Shown: positions 1-6,507 of the stretch, piece after piece | How positions within the stretch are numbered: the first letter of the stretch is position 1 | Layout: the number at the start of each line of letters is the position of its first letter | Origin: CAXBYZ01 sp043826085 | GTDB taxonomy: Bacteria; Patescibacteriota; Microgenomatia; UBA1400; CG1-02-47-37 | Direction of reading: 5' to 3' | Assembly: GCA_043826085.1 (NCBI GenBank) | Contig: JBDRQW010000026.1 | Span: 1 to 16,074, forward strand | DNA length: 16,074 bases | The notes under the pieces: model-generated | What the model was told of the DNA's origin: nothing | Database searches by the model: none | The model's input: only the letters and a program-made list of their open reading frames with translations | Program-made: the position numbers and the translations under genes

Positions 1-11
1 GTCTAAACTTG

Positions 12-85
12 TAGCAGGGGGGAGACTCGAACTCCCGACCCCTCGATTATGATTCGAGTGCTCTAACCAACTGAGCTACCCTGCC
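12..85 (-). tRNA. tRNA with CAU anticodon, elongator Met type
   Basis: A complete cloverleaf reads on the minus strand. The acceptor is GGCAGGG with CCCTGCT (G1 pairs with U72 as a wobble), the D-stem GCTC/GAGC has a GG-containing loop, and the anticodon stem is CTCGA/TCGAG around the loop ATCATAA (anticodon CAT). The variable region is GGGTC and the T-arm GGGAG/CTCCC has a canonical TTCGAGT loop. Discriminator A73 is at 12 and CCA is not encoded. C11-G24 in the D-stem and the lack of three G-C pairs in the anticodon stem argue against initiator tRNA. Elongator Met is preferred; an Ile2 (lysidine-modified CAU) identity cannot be excluded by sequence, but a tRNA-Ile(UAU) gene at 3361 makes it less needed. 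Confidence 0.93.
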
Positions 86-106
86 ATGTCGATATATTTT
101 ACCAGA

Positions 107-751
107 TCAGCAACAGTTTTTCTTCAACCCCTCTATATATCCATGTATTACCCTCAATCGATCTAAACTCTTTACTACCCTAACTCTTAAAACACCATGA
201 TATTTTTCAGGATTTTCAAACTTCTTTTTCCATTTAGTTTTTTGATAAAAAGGTTTAGTAAATTGTGACTTATCAATTCCTAACTCTTTCCGCCAATATT
301 TTTCAATCTCATTAATTCTATTCTTATGGTCAATATTTACCGTGACACAAAAACTCAAGTCATTTCTATCAACCTTCAAACAATCCACCAACCACTTAAT
401 AAAAAACCTAATCAGTTCTGAATCCGTATTAGCAAACCCAATCCGACTATCTTTCTTAAAACCTTCAGCCCAATAAAGAGACACCCCTTTGTTTATCCCT
501 TTTTTATTTAAATTTTTAATCTTTTGCTTTGTTTTTAATCTCTTTCTTTCACAATACTTTCGAAAATTGTTTGAATATCTAGTTTTAGCTCTACTCCATA
601 AAATTTCTTTTTGTTTATTATTCAACTCAATGTCACTACACCATCTACTAACTGTTCTTTTTGAAGAAGTAACTCTCTCAGCAACCTCATTAATACTAAA
701 ACCTTTTCTTCTCAATTTTCTCGCTTCAATTCTTTGGGCAGATTTAGCCAT
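107..751 (-). CDS. HTH protein with LAGLIDADG-like C-terminal region
   Basis: A 214-residue basic protein. Residues 6-42 look like a resolvase/transposase-type helix-turn-helix (RIEARKLRRKGFSINEVAER, then a recognition-helix-like TVSRW). A Lys/Arg-rich linker covers about 43-87. The C-terminal half starts with LYWAEGFKKDSRIGFANTDS followed by a hydrophobic helix, and ends with HGVLRVRVVKSLDRL and IHGYIEGL. This layout resembles a single LAGLIDADG-type unit: a motif helix ending in an acidic residue, a strand with an N-x-D step, then a helix. The family match is from pattern memory, not a search. The gene lies about 80 nt downstream of a group I intron-containing tRNA on the same strand, which fits a free-standing homing-type DNA-binding protein, but related proteins may also be stand-alone regulators. 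No clear Shine-Dalgarno precedes the start. It ends 21 nt before the tRNA at 12-85. Confidence 0.7.
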   Translation of the reverse strand: MAKSAQRIEARKLRRKGFSINEVAERVTSSKRTVSRWCSDIELNNKQKEILWSRAKTRYSNNFRKYCERKRLKTKQKIKNLNKKGINKGVSLYWAEGFKKDSRIGFANTDSELIRFFIKWLVDCLKVDRNDLSFCVTVNIDHKNRINEIEKYWRKELGIDKSQFTKPFYQKTKWKKKFENPEKYHGVLRVRVVKSLDRLRVIHGYIEGLKKNCC

Positions 752-801
752 ATATCTCTACATCCATATTACGAAGAATATGCGAACATGTCAATAAACA
801 A

Positions 802-825
802 AAATCCGCCTTTTACGGCGGATTT
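802..825 (-). terminator. Hairpin terminator downstream of the split tRNA gene
   Basis: A perfect 9-bp stem (AAATCCGCC/GGCGGATTT) closes a 6-nt loop. On the minus strand it is followed by a T-rich run (TTTTTGTTT across 801 downwards), the form of an intrinsic terminator for the tRNA transcript that ends at 832. On the plus strand only a weak ATTTTG follows, so the minus-strand role is favoured. It separates the tRNA unit from the HTH gene. Confidence 0.7.
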
Positions 826-831
826 ATTTTG

Positions 832-1158
832 TAGCGGGTTCTAGGTAACGCTCCTAGATTAAGTGAGATTATGCCCTTTGTTAAAAAGGATAGACTATAC
901 CATCATCCCGATTAAGCCTGCCTATAAACAAACTGATCGGGATGCTCGGCGTTTGATAAGTATTATAAATTTTTGGATAAATCCAAACAACTACCTATCT
1001 CAGCTTGCGCATCAGTCGTTACGGGGTCACGAAGACTTCCCACGGGGTTGATCCCGATTTAATCGGGACTTTCTCCGTTATGAGCCGAGTTCCACTCCGA
1101 AGTTACCATCGGAGGGGCCCACACTTGAGCCTCACGAGATACTTACCTCCCACCCGCT
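832..1158 (-). tRNA. Initiator-like tRNA(CAU), split by a group I intron
   Basis: Exon 1 is 1128-1158 and exon 2 is 832-873; joined they give 73 nt. The acceptor is AGCGGGT/ACCCGCT with discriminator A at 832 and no encoded CCA. The D-stem is GAGG/TCTC, and the anticodon stem TGAGG/TCTCA closes the loop CTCATAA (anticodon CAT). The T-arm is TCTAGG/CCTAGA around AGCGTTA. A11-U24 in the D-stem is a known bacterial initiator signature, the 1-72 pair is weak (A-U), and the run GGCTCATAA resembles initiator tRNA-fMet. Odd features: the D-loop (TAAGTA) lacks the usual GG, the T-loop lacks TTC, and the T-stem seems one pair too long. All four stems form, so it is tRNA-derived, but whether it is a working initiator, a divergent tRNA or a decayed copy is open. 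Confidence 0.6.
874..1127 (-). ncRNA. Group I self-splicing intron in the tRNA anticodon loop
   Basis: A 254-nt intron lies between U33 and C34 of the split tRNA. The internal guide TGTGGGCC (1116-1123) explains both splice sites: GGCC pairs with exon 1 GGCT, giving the required U-G at the 5' site, and TGTG pairs with exon 2 CATA (P10). The intron ends in G (874). Core elements in order are: P2 hairpin CTCCGA/TCGGAG; P3 CTCGGC (1084-1089) with GCCGAG (945-950); the P4 region CATAACGGAGAAAG, close to the classical AAUUGCGGGAAA element; P5 TCCCGAT/ATCGGGA; and a P4'/P6 region ATCAACCCCGTGGG. P7 is GACT (1014-1017) with AGTC (893-896), and P8 is CATCCCGAT/ATCGGGATG (936-944 with 904-912). An extra stem GATAGGTA/TACTTATC lies between P7 and P3, as in introns with P7.1/P7.2. 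No ORF lies inside. Confidence 0.85.
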
Positions 1159-1221
1159 ATATTTAAAAGAACAACCCCTATTCTACCAAACTATTCCCAA
1201 TTAACAAAATCGACATTTTCT

Positions 1222-1277
1222 AAGGTTACGAACCCTGCCTGCGCAGGCAGGGTTAAGAAGTTCGAGTTCGTAACCTT
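1222..1277. repeat. Nested palindromic repeat at the end of the kinase gene
   Basis: The outer arms are AAGGTTACGAAC (1222-1233) and GTTCGTAACCTT (1266-1277). Inside lies a perfect 24-bp palindrome at 1231-1254 built on CCTGCCTGC/GCAGGCAGG. The repeat contains the stop codon of the upstream kinase gene (1253-1255), so the last residues of that protein (RLRTRTS) are encoded by repeat sequence. One outer arm, AAGGTTACGAAC, recurs alone at 13111-13122. It could act as a transcript-end hairpin or be a dispersed palindromic element. Confidence 0.7.
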
Positions 1278-1993
1278 CTCTTATTTACCCGGTGAATACC
1301 GGGTCGCCACTCAGGAAATTTACGCTTAAAAGCCATTATCACAATATCCACTGCTTGATCTATACTCAAGTAAGTAGTATTTATCACCAAATCATAGTAA
1401 TTAGCATTACTGGGATCTTTACCAAAATACTGTTTTATATACTCCTTTCTTTCTTTATCAAATTTCTTCACCCGCTCCCTTGCTTCATACAAAGAATATT
1501 TTTCATACTGAGCCGTAAAACCCGCCCTTACTAAAAATGGAGCCACCACCCTCACATTTAAACCACCATACTGACTGGTAATAAAATTACCTCCCCTACC
1601 AATAATCACACAATGACCTTTCCTTGCTATAGACAACACTACCTCAAATAAACTTTTAATAAATGTCTGTTCAGAAACATAATCGGGATTAAGTAAAGAA
1701 TGAACTAAATCATCCATAAAACCTCTCTCCTTTTCATCCAATGTAGCAATCAAAGCTTTTCTTTTTTTTGCTTTTCTTGAAGTCATCTCAATCAATTTTT
1801 TATTATAATACTGAAAGTTAAGTTTCTTAGCTACTTTTTTAGCAATCAATTTTCCGCCACTACCGGATTCCCTAGACACCGTAATAAACGGCTTAAACTT
1901 TAAACCCTTTTTAGCTTGATCAAAAGACCTATCTCTAATTACTAATTCTCTTCTCTTTACATGATTAAAAATTAAACTGGCAAATAATCCCAT
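1253..1993 (-). CDS. Cytidylate-kinase-like P-loop kinase
   Basis: A 246-residue protein of the cytidylate kinase-like family (Cytidylate_kin2 type). The core starts at about residue 36 with FITVSRESGSGGKLIAKKVA, the family's P-loop region (41-48), then a nucleotide-binding helix, an internal HCVIIGRGGNFI strand-turn (127-138), LNVRVVAPFLVRA (145-157), an ERVKKFDKERKEYIKQYFG lid-like stretch (173-191), and NYYDLVINTTYLS (198-210). The family transfers phosphate to CMP-like nucleotides, but these divergent members are not proven CMP kinases. The N-terminal 30 residues and the basic C-terminal tail (HRVNKRRLRTRTS) are additions, and the tail is partly repeat-derived. A TATAAT at 2006-2011 on this strand lies 12 nt upstream of the ATG, so it may have its own promoter although ftsB ends only 35 nt upstream. 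A second member of this family lies at 14078-14680. Confidence 0.85.
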   Translation of the reverse strand: MGLFASLIFNHVKRRELVIRDRSFDQAKKGLKFKPFITVSRESGSGGKLIAKKVAKKLNFQYYNKKLIEMTSRKAKKRKALIATLDEKERGFMDDLVHSLLNPDYVSEQTFIKSLFEVVLSIARKGHCVIIGRGGNFITSQYGGLNVRVVAPFLVRAGFTAQYEKYSLYEARERVKKFDKERKEYIKQYFGKDPSNANYYDLVINTTYLSIDQAVDIVIMAFKRKFPEWRPGIHRVNKRRLRTRTS

Positions 1994-2028
1994 AAACTTT
2001 CTTTAATTATATACCACATCATCAAATC

Positions 2029-2400
2029 TTAATAAACAAACAGTTTCCACCATTTTTGATAATTAGACTTTTCATTATTATTACTTTCTTCAACTTTAAT
2101 TTCCCTAAAAGAAGAACTAGCCACCAAGCTTTCCGGAACAATCACTATTTCCTCATTTTCCTTAGCCATTTTCAAAGTATTTCTCACTTGTTTTTCCCAC
2201 CACTCGCCAGTCTTAATCTCATCAAGTTTTAAACTTAAATCTTCTGCCTCCTTCTTACTTGCCATTAATTCATTTTCAGCTGCTACCAATCGATCATCAC
2301 TATTCCATAACCTAATAATATCTTTAACTAATTTAACAGATATTACCAAACTAATCACCATAATAACATAAGCTAAAAGCCTTTTTTTGCCTGTTGACAT
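2029..2400 (-). CDS. ftsB: FtsB/DivIC-type septum formation initiator
   Basis: A 123-residue bitopic membrane protein. It has a short cytoplasmic N-terminus (MSTGKKR), one transmembrane helix at about 8-24, a coiled coil at about 33-62 (NELMASKKEAEDLSLKLDEI) and the motif EWWEKQVRNTLKMAKENEEI (66-85) followed by VIVPE. This is the pattern of FtsB/DivIC proteins, in which the region after the coil (E-x-x-AR-x-x-L-x-x-x-x-x-GE in typical members) binds the FtsQ/FtsL partners of the divisome. The C-terminal 30 residues are Ser/Asn/Lys-rich and unlike the core. A clear Shine-Dalgarno (AGGGGGAT) precedes the ATG, which is unusual in this window. It is divergent from the recombinase gene, with 33 bp between, and probably runs on into the kinase gene. 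Confidence 0.85.
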   Translation of the reverse strand: MSTGKKRLLAYVIMVISLVISVKLVKDIIRLWNSDDRLVAAENELMASKKEAEDLSLKLDEIKTGEWWEKQVRNTLKMAKENEEIVIVPESLVASSSFREIKVEESNNNEKSNYQKWWKLFVY

Positions 2401-2419
2401 CTATCCCCCTGATTGTTAT

Positions 2420-2433
2420 TATAAGATACTTTT
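2420..2433 (+). promoter_or_regulatory. Candidate -10 element for the recombinase, leaderless
   Basis: TATAAGAT (2420-2427) lies immediately upstream of the ATG at 2434, with only 6 nt after the TAAGAT hexamer. No Shine-Dalgarno is present. With a start site about 7 nt downstream of the -10, the mRNA would begin at or next to the ATG. The same spacing is seen at 14708-14713 and 4115-4120. Confidence 0.35.
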
Positions 2434-3300
2434 ATGGAAAATACCGATATTGATCTTCAAGTTGCTCGTAAAGATTTTGTAGATCACCTCAAAAAACTAG
2501 GCCGATCATCTGCCACTATCCTAGCATACAATAAAGATGTTGACCAACTAATCCAACTTGTTAAAAAAGACAACATTATTACACCTAATAAAATAACCTC
2601 CGGTCACATTGAAAACTTCAAAAACGATCTTTCTAATCAAAATTACACTGCTAAATCAATCTCAAGAAAATTAAACTCTGTTAAAACTTTTTGTAAGTTT
2701 TTAATAGAAAAATTAATTATTGACCAAAACCCTGCTCTTTCGGTTACTCATCCTAAATATGAAGTTAAGCCACCAAGAATCTTAAGCAAAATGGAGTATC
2801 GTTCTCTAAGAGATATTTGCCGAGATGATATCAGAGTCTACGCTATAATAGAATCTCTGCTTCAAACTGGAATTAGAATCGGTGAGCTGGCCAACCTGGA
2901 GTTAAATGATATTGACACCGATCACCTTACTATCAAACCTTACGAATCCCATGGACAACGCTTGGTCCCTCTAAATAAAGCCGCTCAACAATGTTTAACC
3001 GCCTATCTAAAAGTTAGGCCAAAAACCAAAACCAAAAAAGTCTTTGTTACCAAAAATGGCCACCAATTTTTAATTAGAAATATCAGAACCGCTATCGATA
3101 GATACTTTAAACTGGCTGATATTAAAAACGCTAAGGTCAATGACTTAAGGCACACATTTATTGCCCACCAACTTGAAGCCGGCACTCCCCTTACTTTAAT
3201 TTCTCAACTCGTCGGCCACAAAAGACTCTCTACTACCGAAAAATATTTAGCCGTCGTCACCCCAAAACCTTCAGGCCCCACCACCCTCAAAGAACTCTAA
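2434..3300 (+). CDS. xer: Tyrosine recombinase, XerC/XerD-like
   Basis: A 288-residue integrase-family recombinase. The SAM-like core-binding domain spans about 9-95 and the catalytic domain about 115-275. Catalytic landmarks are R148 (TGIRIGELANLEL), R239 (NDLRHTFIAHQL), H262 (LVGHKRLSTTEKY) and the nucleophile Y271. The length and architecture are those of Xer proteins, which resolve chromosome dimers at dif; an integrase of a lost element is also possible. Two deviations are visible: the usual first His of the HxLRH box is Asn (N236), and the beta-hairpin that normally carries the catalytic Lys (GKGxK-R-VPL) reads ESHGQRLVPL without an obvious Lys. It is the only complete plus-strand gene here, starts at the first ATG with no Shine-Dalgarno, and converges on tRNA-Ile. 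Confidence 0.88.
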   Translation: MENTDIDLQVARKDFVDHLKKLGRSSATILAYNKDVDQLIQLVKKDNIITPNKITSGHIENFKNDLSNQNYTAKSISRKLNSVKTFCKFLIEKLIIDQNPALSVTHPKYEVKPPRILSKMEYRSLRDICRDDIRVYAIIESLLQTGIRIGELANLELNDIDTDHLTIKPYESHGQRLVPLNKAAQQCLTAYLKVRPKTKTKKVFVTKNGHQFLIRNIRTAIDRYFKLADIKNAKVNDLRHTFIAHQLEAGTPLTLISQLVGHKRLSTTEKYLAVVTPKPSGPTTLKEL

Positions 3301-3360
3301 ACTTTTCTTTCTCCAATAGTCAACTCCCATCCACATCAGATATGTGTAAATATCAATTTG

Positions 3361-3433
3361 TAGGCCGGACAGGACTTGAACCTGTGACCACCAAGGTATA
3401 AGCTTGGCGCTCTACCAACTGAGCTACCGGCCT
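3361..3433 (-). tRNA. tRNA-Ile with UAU anticodon
   Basis: A canonical cloverleaf. The acceptor is AGGCCGG/CCGGCCT, U8 A9 are present, and the D-stem GCTC/GAGC has loop AGTTGGTA. The anticodon stem CCAAG/CTTGG closes CTTATAC (anticodon TAT), the variable loop is TGGTC, and the T-arm ACAGG/CCTGT has loop TTCAAGT. Discriminator A is at 3361 and CCA is not encoded. The UAU anticodon reads AUA directly. Most bacteria instead use a lysidine-modified CAU tRNA, so this isoacceptor is noteworthy. Confidence 0.92.
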
Positions 3434-3461
3434 CTAACCACCCATTTTACCAAACAAACCT

Positions 3462-3872
3462 TCAATCTACTAACTCACCTGGGGTTTTTACTTTCACTGG
3501 CAACTTATCAAAGTCCTTATCAAAACTTACTAAAATCATATTTTTATCTATCTGCGATCCAATTAAACAATCTGCCAATTTAATTTTAAATTGTTTATGC
3601 CAACTCAAGGCTTTATTAAAATCTGTTTTTTCAAGCAATGTTATGTTTCTTGTTTTTAAAATCGCTTCTAAATCCTTAATTACATCAATCATTCTAATCT
3701 TATAAATCGAACTTAAAACAAAATTTATCTCTAACATTACTATGCTTGATGTATAGACCCGAAATCTTCCTTCTTCAATCAATTTAATTAACTTTTTACA
3801 CTCCTCTGCTTGCTCATTATCTTCAAGAATAAATCTTAACCAAACATTACTATCAATAAATAACTTATTCAT
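3462..3872 (-). CDS. vapC: VapC-like PIN-domain toxin (pair 1)
   Basis: A 136-residue PIN-domain ribonuclease of the usual VapC length. The acidic metal-binding residues are in place: D7 (LFIDSNVWLRF), E48 (SSIVMLEINFVL), D101 (KIKLADCLIG) and D118/D120 (LVSFDKDFDKL). VapC toxins cleave RNA, usually tRNA or rRNA, when released from their antitoxin; the target here cannot be read. Its start overlaps the antitoxin stop by 4 nt, the standard translational coupling. tRNA-Ile(UAU) follows 28 nt downstream. Confident on family and pairing; activity is inferred. Confidence 0.88.
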   Translation of the reverse strand: MNKLFIDSNVWLRFILEDNEQAEECKKLIKLIEEGRFRVYTSSIVMLEINFVLSSIYKIRMIDVIKDLEAILKTRNITLLEKTDFNKALSWHKQFKIKLADCLIGSQIDKNMILVSFDKDFDKLPVKVKTPGELVD

Positions 3873-4108
3873 AAACTTGAATAATCAATCTTATCTCTAA
3901 TATTATCCAAATTTATCTTTTTCTTAAGTGACAAGTTTTTATACTTCCCCGCCAATTTAAAGACTGCACTTTTTTTAGGTTTAATTAAAATACTATCTCC
4001 CCTAACCATAAGCTCTGCTTGACCGGGAGTTGTTAAGCCAATTAATTCTCTAGCTTTCTCTGGTAAATAAACCTGCCATTGTTGTGTTATCATTATTGTT
4101 GTATTCAT
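3869..4108 (-). CDS. vapB: AbrB/SpoVT-type antitoxin (pair 1)
   Basis: A 79-residue protein with a swapped-hairpin AbrB-type DNA-binding N-terminus (residues 1-46: TIMITQQWQVYLPEKARELI, then AELMVRGDSILIKPKK) and a basic, extended C-terminal tail (47-79) that would wrap the PIN toxin. It sits immediately upstream of the toxin with a 4-nt overlap. Such antitoxins normally bind their own promoter with the toxin; the 9-bp direct repeats just upstream of its ATG are a candidate site. There is no Shine-Dalgarno, and a TATATT lies 6 nt upstream of the start. Confidence 0.85.
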   Translation of the reverse strand: MNTTIMITQQWQVYLPEKARELIGLTTPGQAELMVRGDSILIKPKKSAVFKLAGKYKNLSLKKKINLDNIRDKIDYSSL

Positions 4109-4131
4109 ATTAATAATATATCATTAATAAT
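4109..4131 (-). promoter_or_regulatory. Candidate promoter and operator of vapBC pair 1
   Basis: Two copies of ATTAATAAT on the plus strand (4109-4117 and 4123-4131) lie 14 bp apart, directly before the antitoxin start. On the minus strand TATATT (4115-4120) is spaced 6 nt from the ATG, so repressor binding to the repeats would cover the -10 region. This is inferred from position and repetition in an AT-rich stretch. Confidence 0.4.
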
Positions 4132-4153
4132 GATAACTGTCAATAGCTTTAAG

Positions 4154-6484
4154 TTACAACTTCGCCCTTTGAATAATCTCCGCTTCAACTACCCCCTTAT
4201 CACGAGCAAACTTTAATCTAGATAATTGCCTGACCATCTCAGACATTTTCTCACTCCTCGTCGCCTTGGCTTCACTCATATCTTTAGTCAAATCCATACT
4301 AAAAGCCGGCATCGGCTCATTATCCACAATCGTCTTCACAAACGTATTAAACCTCTCCACATTAATCAAATCAGTCTCATTAAAAGTCGGACTATACTCA
4401 TGTTGCAAATAATTAGAATCAGTCACTCCTACCCTAAAAGAAATCAAAGTCCCCACATTACCAAAAATTGCATTTTTCACTTCCTCATCCATTTGACCAA
4501 TAAATTGATTAGCCACTGTCAAAGATAAGCCAAACTTTCTCGCTTCAGATAAAATCTGAGCAAAATCAGGAGTGGCAAAGTTTTGAAACTCGTCAACATA
4601 AACATAAAAAGGTTTTCGTTGATCTTCCGGAATATCTTGCCTACTCATCGCTCCCATCAAAATTTTTGGTACTAAAACCAATCCCAAAAAATTACTATTT
4701 TCTTCCCCTATCTTTCCTTTTGCTAAATTAATCAACAAAATCTTCTCCTCATCCATAACTTTCCTAAAGTTAAAGGCACTCTCACTCTGGCCAATAATAT
4801 TTCTCATCATTTTATTAGTCACAAACCTGCCAAATTTAGACACAATGTAATCCAACACCTCAGATTTATGAAAATCAGAGGTCTGAGCAATTTGGTCAGT
4901 CCAATACCTTCGAATAATCGGATCAGTAACTTTTGGTAACAACTCCTGCACATACTTAGCGTCAGTCAACACCCTCACCACTTCCACCAAAGTACTCCCC
5001 TCTTCATACATTACCGTCAACATCGCATTACGAACGGCATGCTCAAACCTAGGACCAATAATTCCAGTCTTATGAGGATCAAACAACTTATACATCAACC
5101 CAATCACCGAATTCACCACAAAATGTTTTTCTTCTTCAGTTTTAGCTTCAATCATATTTAAACCCATCGGCCTATCCGTATCTGACGGATTAAAATAAAT
5201 CACATCCTCAGCTCTCTCCGGCGGAATCATCTCAAGAATTCTCTCTACCGAATCATGAGGATCAATAAAACAAACTCCTTTGCCTGCCCTAATATCTTGC
5301 ATAACCAAATCCATTAACAACTCAGATTTTCCCACCCCAGTCTTCCCCACAATATAAGTATGCCTCAATCTATCCTCTTCTTTTATATGAACCATTCGAG
5401 TTATTCCTCGATAAACACTCCTTCCCAAATACAATCCCTCTTTTGGAATCAAGGCCGGAGCCGGCGCTCTCCTGGCTCTTAACCAAAAAATATGAGGCGC
5501 TTCCACGCTTTTGTTTGGCAAATGATAAAGCGTTGCCACTTCTTCAACCGACAAAATATTTTTCGAACCAAACACCGGCTGATATCGATAAATAAAATCA
5601 ATCATAAATAATTTCTTTAATCGTAGTTTAACTTTAGTAAGTCCATTATTATCAGAAGATAACTGAGAAAAAGTCCCCACAATATTAGACAAATGAGCCT
5701 CAGCCGCCTCTTTAGTTTTGCTAGACACCACCACTCTTATTGTTGTCTCAAATCCTGGTTTAGAACACTTATTTTCAATCTCTTCATAAGTCTTTGGGTC
5801 AATCTTATAACTAGCCGTCTCCGGGTCAGCTTCAGATTTTTTAGTTTTAGAAATAAAAGCTCTTCCGGCCGACTGCCATTTATTATCCGTCGGCGATAGT
5901 AATATCTGAATCACTGCCCCCTCGCCGACACCCATTTTAGACAAAGAAGCTGTTAAACTACTCAATGGATCCACCGGCAAATCTTTATAGACTTGCATTG
6001 GATAAAAAGATGAACTCTTTTGCTTTAAAGCCGCAAAAGCCACCTTACCATCATCATCAAACACACTATACTCATCCACCTCTTTAATATCAGCTCCCGG
6101 ATAAGCTCCGTAAATTTGTTTCTCCACCAAATCTTTTAACTTGGAAGGCACTGATACATAAAATCTTATATCTTCTTTTTTAGCCACAATTTCAAAAGAA
6201 AAATGATCTTGAGGCTTTAAAAATGAAAAAATTCCTTTGCTTTTTTTAACACTAAACAAAGATGCAAACATCTGCTCAGCCGCATCAATTTTAATCTCAT
6301 TATCTCGAGACACTGCAATCTGTAACAATTTAAAATCAAGAGACTTTTTCTCTCTATCTTTAAACTTCCACCAATGAACCAACAAATAAAAAAGACCTGC
6401 CAACAATACTAAGCCTATACCCAATCCAAAAGCCACTACCACTAAGTACTTGGCTTGACTGATTATTTGTGTTAATGGATCCAT
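4154..6484 (-). CDS. VirD4/TraG-like membrane-anchored ATPase
   Basis: A 776-residue protein. An N-terminal transmembrane segment (about 14-38) precedes a 300-residue region without a recognised motif, then a HerA/VirD4-type ATPase domain. Walker A is GKTGVGKS (380-387, preceded by HTYIV), IDPHDSVERILEMIPPE (408-423) is typical of the family, Walker B is FYVYVDE (626-632), and FATPDFAQILSEARKFGLS followed by TVANQ (637-660) matches the TraG/TraD C-terminal region. Coupling ATPases of this family move DNA or protein through type IV secretion machines. Here no relaxase, VirB4 or pilin gene is present, so DNA transfer, DNA uptake or pilus-linked roles remain open. It follows a small partner gene by 23 nt, probably in one operon. 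The lack of mobile genes nearby suggests a chromosomal, resident gene. Confidence 0.82.
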   Translation of the reverse strand: MDPLTQIISQAKYLVVVAFGLGIGLVLLAGLFYLLVHWWKFKDREKKSLDFKLLQIAVSRDNEIKIDAAEQMFASLFSVKKSKGIFSFLKPQDHFSFEIVAKKEDIRFYVSVPSKLKDLVEKQIYGAYPGADIKEVDEYSVFDDDGKVAFAALKQKSSSFYPMQVYKDLPVDPLSSLTASLSKMGVGEGAVIQILLSPTDNKWQSAGRAFISKTKKSEADPETASYKIDPKTYEEIENKCSKPGFETTIRVVVSSKTKEAAEAHLSNIVGTFSQLSSDNNGLTKVKLRLKKLFMIDFIYRYQPVFGSKNILSVEEVATLYHLPNKSVEAPHIFWLRARRAPAPALIPKEGLYLGRSVYRGITRMVHIKEEDRLRHTYIVGKTGVGKSELLMDLVMQDIRAGKGVCFIDPHDSVERILEMIPPERAEDVIYFNPSDTDRPMGLNMIEAKTEEEKHFVVNSVIGLMYKLFDPHKTGIIGPRFEHAVRNAMLTVMYEEGSTLVEVVRVLTDAKYVQELLPKVTDPIIRRYWTDQIAQTSDFHKSEVLDYIVSKFGRFVTNKMMRNIIGQSESAFNFRKVMDEEKILLINLAKGKIGEENSNFLGLVLVPKILMGAMSRQDIPEDQRKPFYVYVDEFQNFATPDFAQILSEARKFGLSLTVANQFIGQMDEEVKNAIFGNVGTLISFRVGVTDSNYLQHEYSPTFNETDLINVERFNTFVKTIVDNEPMPAFSMDLTKDMSEAKATRSEKMSEMVRQLSRLKFARDKGVVEAEIIQRAKL

Positions 6485-6507
6485 ATAGTTTTCGCGTTAT
6501 TATGACA

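Noticed and set aside
489..797. Plus-strand reading frame of 102 codons rich in Phe and Leu
   Set aside because: It is antisense to the HTH gene; its composition is what the reverse of a Lys-rich protein gives.
863..1051. Plus-strand reading frame of 62 codons
   Set aside because: It lies across the group I intron core, has no protein-family features, and its bases are explained by RNA stems on the other strand.
832..1158. RNase P RNA or tmRNA, suggested by GGAGAAAGTCCC on the minus strand and AGGTAACGC on the plus strand
   Set aside because: The other conserved blocks of those RNAs are missing, and the group I layout explains the whole segment including the flanking exons.
3334..3348. Hairpin CACAT/ATGTG after the recombinase as a terminator
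   Set aside because: The stem is only 5 bp and no T-run follows it.
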